Below are positions 13,816-17,088 of a DNA stretch of 17,088 nt, in pieces. Within the stretch, counting starts at the first letter, position 1. Each line of letters opens with the position of its first letter. The notes beneath the pieces were generated by a model, which worked only from the letters and a program-made list of their open reading frames with translations, ran no database searches and had not been told where the DNA came from. The translations under genes and the position numbers were made by a program. The stretch lies in contig HF999645.1 in NCBI GenBank assembly GCA_000434055.1, forward strand, positions 14,863-31,950. The letters run 5' to 3'. This DNA comes from Ruminococcus sp. CAG:488 (GTDB lineage Bacteria; Bacillota; Clostridia; Oscillospirales; Acutalibacteraceae).

Positions 13816-16023
13816 TTATTTTTTCGACCCTCTCAGTCGGAGGGCGTTGATTATTACCGTGAAGCTCGAAAGCGTCATTGCAAGGCTTGCTATCATCGGA
13901 TTGATGGTTATATTGAAATGCTTTAGTGCGCCGATTGCAATCGGAATCATCAGGCAGTTGTAGAAGAAAGCCCAGAAAAGGTTTTGCTTGATATTTCTGA
14001 CCGTTGCCCTGCTTGTTCTTATAAGCTCGGGAATTTTCATCAGGTCGTCATTCATCAGTATTACGTCGGCGGAGTTCATTGCAATGTCGGAGCCGCTGTT
14101 GACGCTGACGCCGATATCACTCAGTGCAAGGGCAGGGGAGTCATTGATTCCGTCGCCGATCATCATAACCTTGTCGCCCTCGGCTTTAAGCTCCTTGATA
14201 ACGTTGCCCTTTTCGGCAGGCAGAACACCGGAAATAACGTGCTCTATTCCCGCCTGTGCGGCAATTTTCTTTGCTGTCTGCTCGTTATCGCCCGTGAGCA
14301 TTATCGGCTCAACGTGGAAGCTGTGAAGCGTTCTGATGAGCCTGTCAACGTTATCTCTGATAATATCGTTGATGCCGATAATTGAAAGAATTTGCACCTC
14401 GTCGGCAACATAGACAAGGGTGTTGCCCTCATCGGCGAGAGCGTTTGCGTCATCGAGGCGGTCGTTCTCAATGCCGTATTTGGCAAGCAGCTTTGCGTTG
14501 CCGAAATAATATGATTTGCCGCCGATAACGGTGCGGATTCCCATGCCGTCGATGTTTTCAAATTGCTCGGGTTCGCTGAGTGTGAGAGTGTTATCCTTTG
14601 CATATTCGGCGAATGCCTTCGATATCGGATGGCTCGACTTCGCTTCTGCCGAGCAGACAAGGCTCATCATGTCCTTTTCGGGCATTTTGCCGAAGTCGAT
14701 AACTCGTGAAATTTTGAGATTTCCGTAGGTGAGAGTACCTGTCTTATCGAAAATGACTTTGTTGATTTTTGACGCCGTTTCAAGGACATCTCCTTTTTTG
14801 ATGAGTATGCCGTTTTTGGCGCATCGACCTTCTGAAACGACGATTGCAAGCGGAGTTGCAAGACCCAGACTGCACGGGCAGGCGACAACAAGAACCGTTA
14901 CGAACGTATTCAGTGCGGCGTTGAAGCCCTGACCTGCGGCAAGATAGCCCACAAAGCTGAGAATTGCGATTCCGATAATAGTCGGAACAAAATAAGAGCT
15001 TATCCTGTCGGCGATTCTTGCAAGCGGAATCTTAGCCGACGAAGCCTCCGTAACAATGTGAACAATTTCGGAAATTGTCGATTCCTTGCCTATTCGTTCG
15101 GCGGAATATTCGATGTAGCCGTCGTAGTTGATACTTCCGGCGATGACTTTTGCGCCGATTTCCTTTGCGGCGGGCTTGCTCTCTCCCGTGATGAATGATT
15201 CGTCAAGGTGAGTTTTGCCGAAGGTTATCGTGCCGTCAACGGCAATTCTTTCACCGGGCTTGCAAATAACGGTGTCGCCCTTTTGAATTTCGTCAATCGT
15301 GACTTTTTTCTCGCCCTCGGCAGTCTTGATAACTGCATCCTTTGGTGTTATTTGAACAAGGCTTTGAATCGCTTCCTTTGTCTTGTCCTTGCTCACAGAG
15401 TCAATGTAACGTCCGAGCTTGATGAAGTAGATAACTATTGCTGCCGACTCAAAATAGAGCCGGTGGATATAGTGGTGATGTCCCATGAATATCATCACAA
15501 CCGAGAAAATGCTGTAAATAAGGCTTGTCAGAACGCCGAGAGTAACAAGAGTGTCCATGTTCGGTGTGCGATGAAACAGGTTTTTGAATCCGCTCTTGAT
15601 GATGTCAAAGCCGTAAACAAGGAACGGTACCGTCAGAATAAGCAGTGACGATGCGAACGCTTTATCATGGGTGTGCATTGCAAGAAACGGGATTTCCGGC
15701 AGGCCTATCATTGAGCCCATGGAGATATACATAAGGATTACCGCCAAAGCTGTCATTATGACAAACCATAATTTTGACATTTTTGGTGAGCTGTTCTTTT
15801 CAAATTCGTCAAAAAGACCGAGACTTTCGAATCCTGCTTCCTTTACAAATTTTTCGATTTTTTTTCTATTGAGAACGCTCTCATCATATTCGATGAGAGC
15901 GTTAGCCATAACGAGGTTAACGCTTGCAGAAATAACCCCGGTTTGTTTGTTTAAATATTTTTCAAGTCCGTTTGAGCATGCGCTGCAGCTCATTCCGCCG
16001 ATTTTTAAATTGATCTTTTTCAT
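13816..16023 (-). CDS. copA: Copper-exporting P1B-type ATPase CopA
   Basis: 735-residue Cu(I) efflux pump in the cytoplasmic membrane. One N-terminal metal-binding HMA domain (about 3-66, C13-x2-C16) precedes eight predicted membrane helices. Copper-type transport residues are complete: C382-P383-C384 in helix 6, Y688-N689 in helix 7, M716...S719/S720 in helix 8. The catalytic machinery is intact: T-G-E-S in the actuator domain, phosphorylated D426 in D-K-T-G-T-L-T, S-H-P-I in the nucleotide domain, and G-D-G-I-N-D. Start ATG 16023 lies 6 nt after the ricT stop, and its AGAGG ribosome site ends only 2 nt before the ATG, which is unusually close. The next in-frame Met is at codon 11, inside the HMA domain, so 16023 is kept. 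No CopY/CsoR repressor gene or obvious own promoter is visible. Confidence 0.95.
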   Translation of the reverse strand: MKKINLKIGGMSCSACSNGLEKYLNKQTGVISASVNLVMANALIEYDESVLNRKKIEKFVKEAGFESLGLFDEFEKNSSPKMSKLWFVIMTALAVILMYISMGSMIGLPEIPFLAMHTHDKAFASSLLILTVPFLVYGFDIIKSGFKNLFHRTPNMDTLVTLGVLTSLIYSIFSVVMIFMGHHHYIHRLYFESAAIVIYFIKLGRYIDSVSKDKTKEAIQSLVQITPKDAVIKTAEGEKKVTIDEIQKGDTVICKPGERIAVDGTITFGKTHLDESFITGESKPAAKEIGAKVIAGSINYDGYIEYSAERIGKESTISEIVHIVTEASSAKIPLARIADRISSYFVPTIIGIAILSFVGYLAAGQGFNAALNTFVTVLVVACPCSLGLATPLAIVVSEGRCAKNGILIKKGDVLETASKINKVIFDKTGTLTYGNLKISRVIDFGKMPEKDMMSLVCSAEAKSSHPISKAFAEYAKDNTLTLSEPEQFENIDGMGIRTVIGGKSYYFGNAKLLAKYGIENDRLDDANALADEGNTLVYVADEVQILSIIGINDIIRDNVDRLIRTLHSFHVEPIMLTGDNEQTAKKIAAQAGIEHVISGVLPAEKGNVIKELKAEGDKVMMIGDGINDSPALALSDIGVSVNSGSDIAMNSADVILMNDDLMKIPELIRTSRATVRNIKQNLFWAFFYNCLMIPIAIGALKHFNITINPMIASLAMTLSSFTVIINALRLRGSKK

Positions 16024-16029
16024 GACCTC

Positions 16030-16896
16030 TTAACCTTCGATCTCCTTTAAAGCAGCTAATTCGGATTTATTTACGGTTATTTTTTTGTCCTTTATGAGTT
16101 TCACGTCACGTCGGCTGAAAACTGCCGGTGCGGCTTCAGGACTGCGGTCAAGGCGAACCTTGAGCATTCCTTTGAGCAGATCGGTTTCGACAACTGTTCC
16201 TCTGCCCGAGCTTGTGTCAACGATTGCGCCGACCTTGGGAGTTACCCTGAGCAAATGCTCGTACGATTCCTGCTCGTATTTAAGACAGCACATAAGTCTG
16301 CCGCAGGTTCCGCTTATCTTGGTCGGGTTGAGGGAAAGACCCTGCTCCTTTGCCATTTTTATCGAAACGGGCTGGAAGTCACCGAGAAAGCTGTTGCAGC
16401 AGAAGGGTCTGCCGCACATTCCGAGACCGCCCTTCATCTTCGATTCGTCTCTGACACCTATCTGACGAAGCTCGATTCTTATTCTGAATACGCTTGCAAG
16501 ATCCTTAACAAGCTCACGGAAGTCAACACGTCCGTCCGAGGTGAAGTAGAAAATCACCTTGCTTGAATCGAATGTATATTCAACGTCAATAAGCTTCATA
16601 TCAAGACCGTGCAGAGCGATCTTTTTAAGACAGATGTCGAACGCTTCTTTTTCCTTCTTTTTGTTTCTTTCAACGACCTTGAGATCCTCCGCCGTTGCAA
16701 CACGGACAATGGGCTTGAGCGGTTTGACGATCTCGTCATCGTTTACGTCCTTGTTTGCCTGAGCGACTTCGCCGCACTCAAGGCCTCTTATGGTTTCGAC
16801 GATAGCTCGGTCACCCTTATTGAGCTTAAATCCGATGGGGTCGAAATAATATATTTTTCCGACTTCTTTAAATCGGATTCCAACAACCTCTGACAT
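16030..16896 (-). CDS. ricT: PSP1-domain protein RicT (YaaT), iron-sulfur RNA-processing factor
   Basis: 288-residue homologue of Bacillus YaaT/RicT. There it works with RicA and RicF as an Fe-S complex that steers RNase Y maturation of operon mRNAs and affects biofilm, competence and sporulation. The PSP1 domain covers roughly residues 55-145. Six conserved cysteines lie in two mirrored clusters: C161-G-R-P-F-C166-C167 and C198-G-R-L-M-C203-C204, the second followed by L-K-Y-E. These are the probable cluster ligands. Start ATG 16896 has AAGGAGG (16903-16909 on the plus strand) about 6 nt upstream. It follows holB after 46 bp, the order found in Firmicutes (holB-yaaT). RicA and RicF are not in the window; whether the same partners exist here is inferred. 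Confidence 0.92.
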   Translation of the reverse strand: MSEVVGIRFKEVGKIYYFDPIGFKLNKGDRAIVETIRGLECGEVAQANKDVNDDEIVKPLKPIVRVATAEDLKVVERNKKKEKEAFDICLKKIALHGLDMKLIDVEYTFDSSKVIFYFTSDGRVDFRELVKDLASVFRIRIELRQIGVRDESKMKGGLGMCGRPFCCNSFLGDFQPVSIKMAKEQGLSLNPTKISGTCGRLMCCLKYEQESYEHLLRVTPKVGAIVDTSSGRGTVVETDLLKGMLKVRLDRSPEAAPAVFSRRDVKLIKDKKITVNKSELAALKEIEG

Positions 16897-16942
16897 ATTA
16901 AACCTCCTTATGTAGAGTATCTATATAATAAAAATAATAAAA

Positions 16943-17088
16943 CTACCTGTTGTACGCCGAGCTGCGCATGACTGCACAAAATCGGGTGATCAGTAAATTT
17001 TTATTAGCGTTTCTGTTTATACTTTCCCTGAAATTGTCAATTTCACGGGTCATTTTCATCAGTGAATTCAGCGTCAGCTTTGATGCCG
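16943..17088 (-). CDS. holB: DNA polymerase III delta' subunit, C-terminal end only
   Basis: 47 codons plus the stop TAG, running off the window edge; too short for many gene callers. The peptide ends with an all-alpha segment containing R-N-A-N-K-N-L-L-I-T-R-F, the type of Asn-rich helix that ends clamp-loader delta' proteins (N-x-N-x-x-L-L). Position directly upstream of ricT is the classic Firmicutes place for holB. Delta' is the clamp-loader subunit that helps open and load the sliding clamp. Identification rests mainly on context plus this short tail, so a different upstream gene remains possible. Confidence 0.7.
   Translation of the reverse strand, partial: ASKLTLNSLMKMTREIDNFRESINRNANKNLLITRFCAVMRSSAYNR

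Overview
The window looks like chromosomal DNA of a Gram-positive gut-type Clostridia, probably the Ruminococcaceae/Oscillospiraceae. This is inferred from gene order (ecfT-truA; holB-ricT), strong GGAGG ribosome sites, a ClpE-type ATPase with an N-terminal zinc finger, moderate G+C, and two intracellular family 2 glycosidases. No taxonomic search was possible. I see no insertion sequence, phage gene, CRISPR array, tRNA or rRNA.

Layout. (1) Positions 2-5863, + strand: a tightly packed run ecfT (5' end missing)-truA-DUF5711 protein-cvpA-pgsA-clpE-like, with start/stop overlaps or short gaps and a strong terminator after clpE. (2) Positions 5870-6375, + strand: a 63-residue Cro/C1-type regulator gene behind an unusual leader. 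A good extended -10 promoter is followed, from the predicted first nucleotide, by a nested rod-like RNA fold of 12, 13 and 9 base pairs, an alternative 14-bp pairing, and an intrinsic terminator just before the regulator's ribosome site. This is the most interesting object in the window. (3) Positions 6388-8408, - strand: an iron-sulfur L-serine ammonia-lyase gene, followed by a phosphoribosyltransferase-fold gene with its own promoter and without the acidic pair of the PRPP-binding motif. (4) Positions 8674-13563, + strand: a promoter and two family 2 glycosidases, the second a full-length LacZ-type beta-galactosidase, closed by a terminator that also serves the convergent genes. (5) Positions 13573-17088, - strand, transcribed toward the window's interior: holB (3' end only)-ricT-copA-copZ, joining a replication/RNA-processing pair to a copper-export pair.

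How the genes work together. Region 1 mixes vitamin-transporter membrane function, tRNA modification, phospholipid synthesis and protein quality control, as housekeeping operons of Clostridia often do. Region 3 makes pyruvate and ammonia from serine. Region 4 handles galactosides or related sugars inside the cell; no sugar transporter lies in the window. Region 5 exports Cu(I), with CopZ as the small cytosolic carrier and CopA as the pump.
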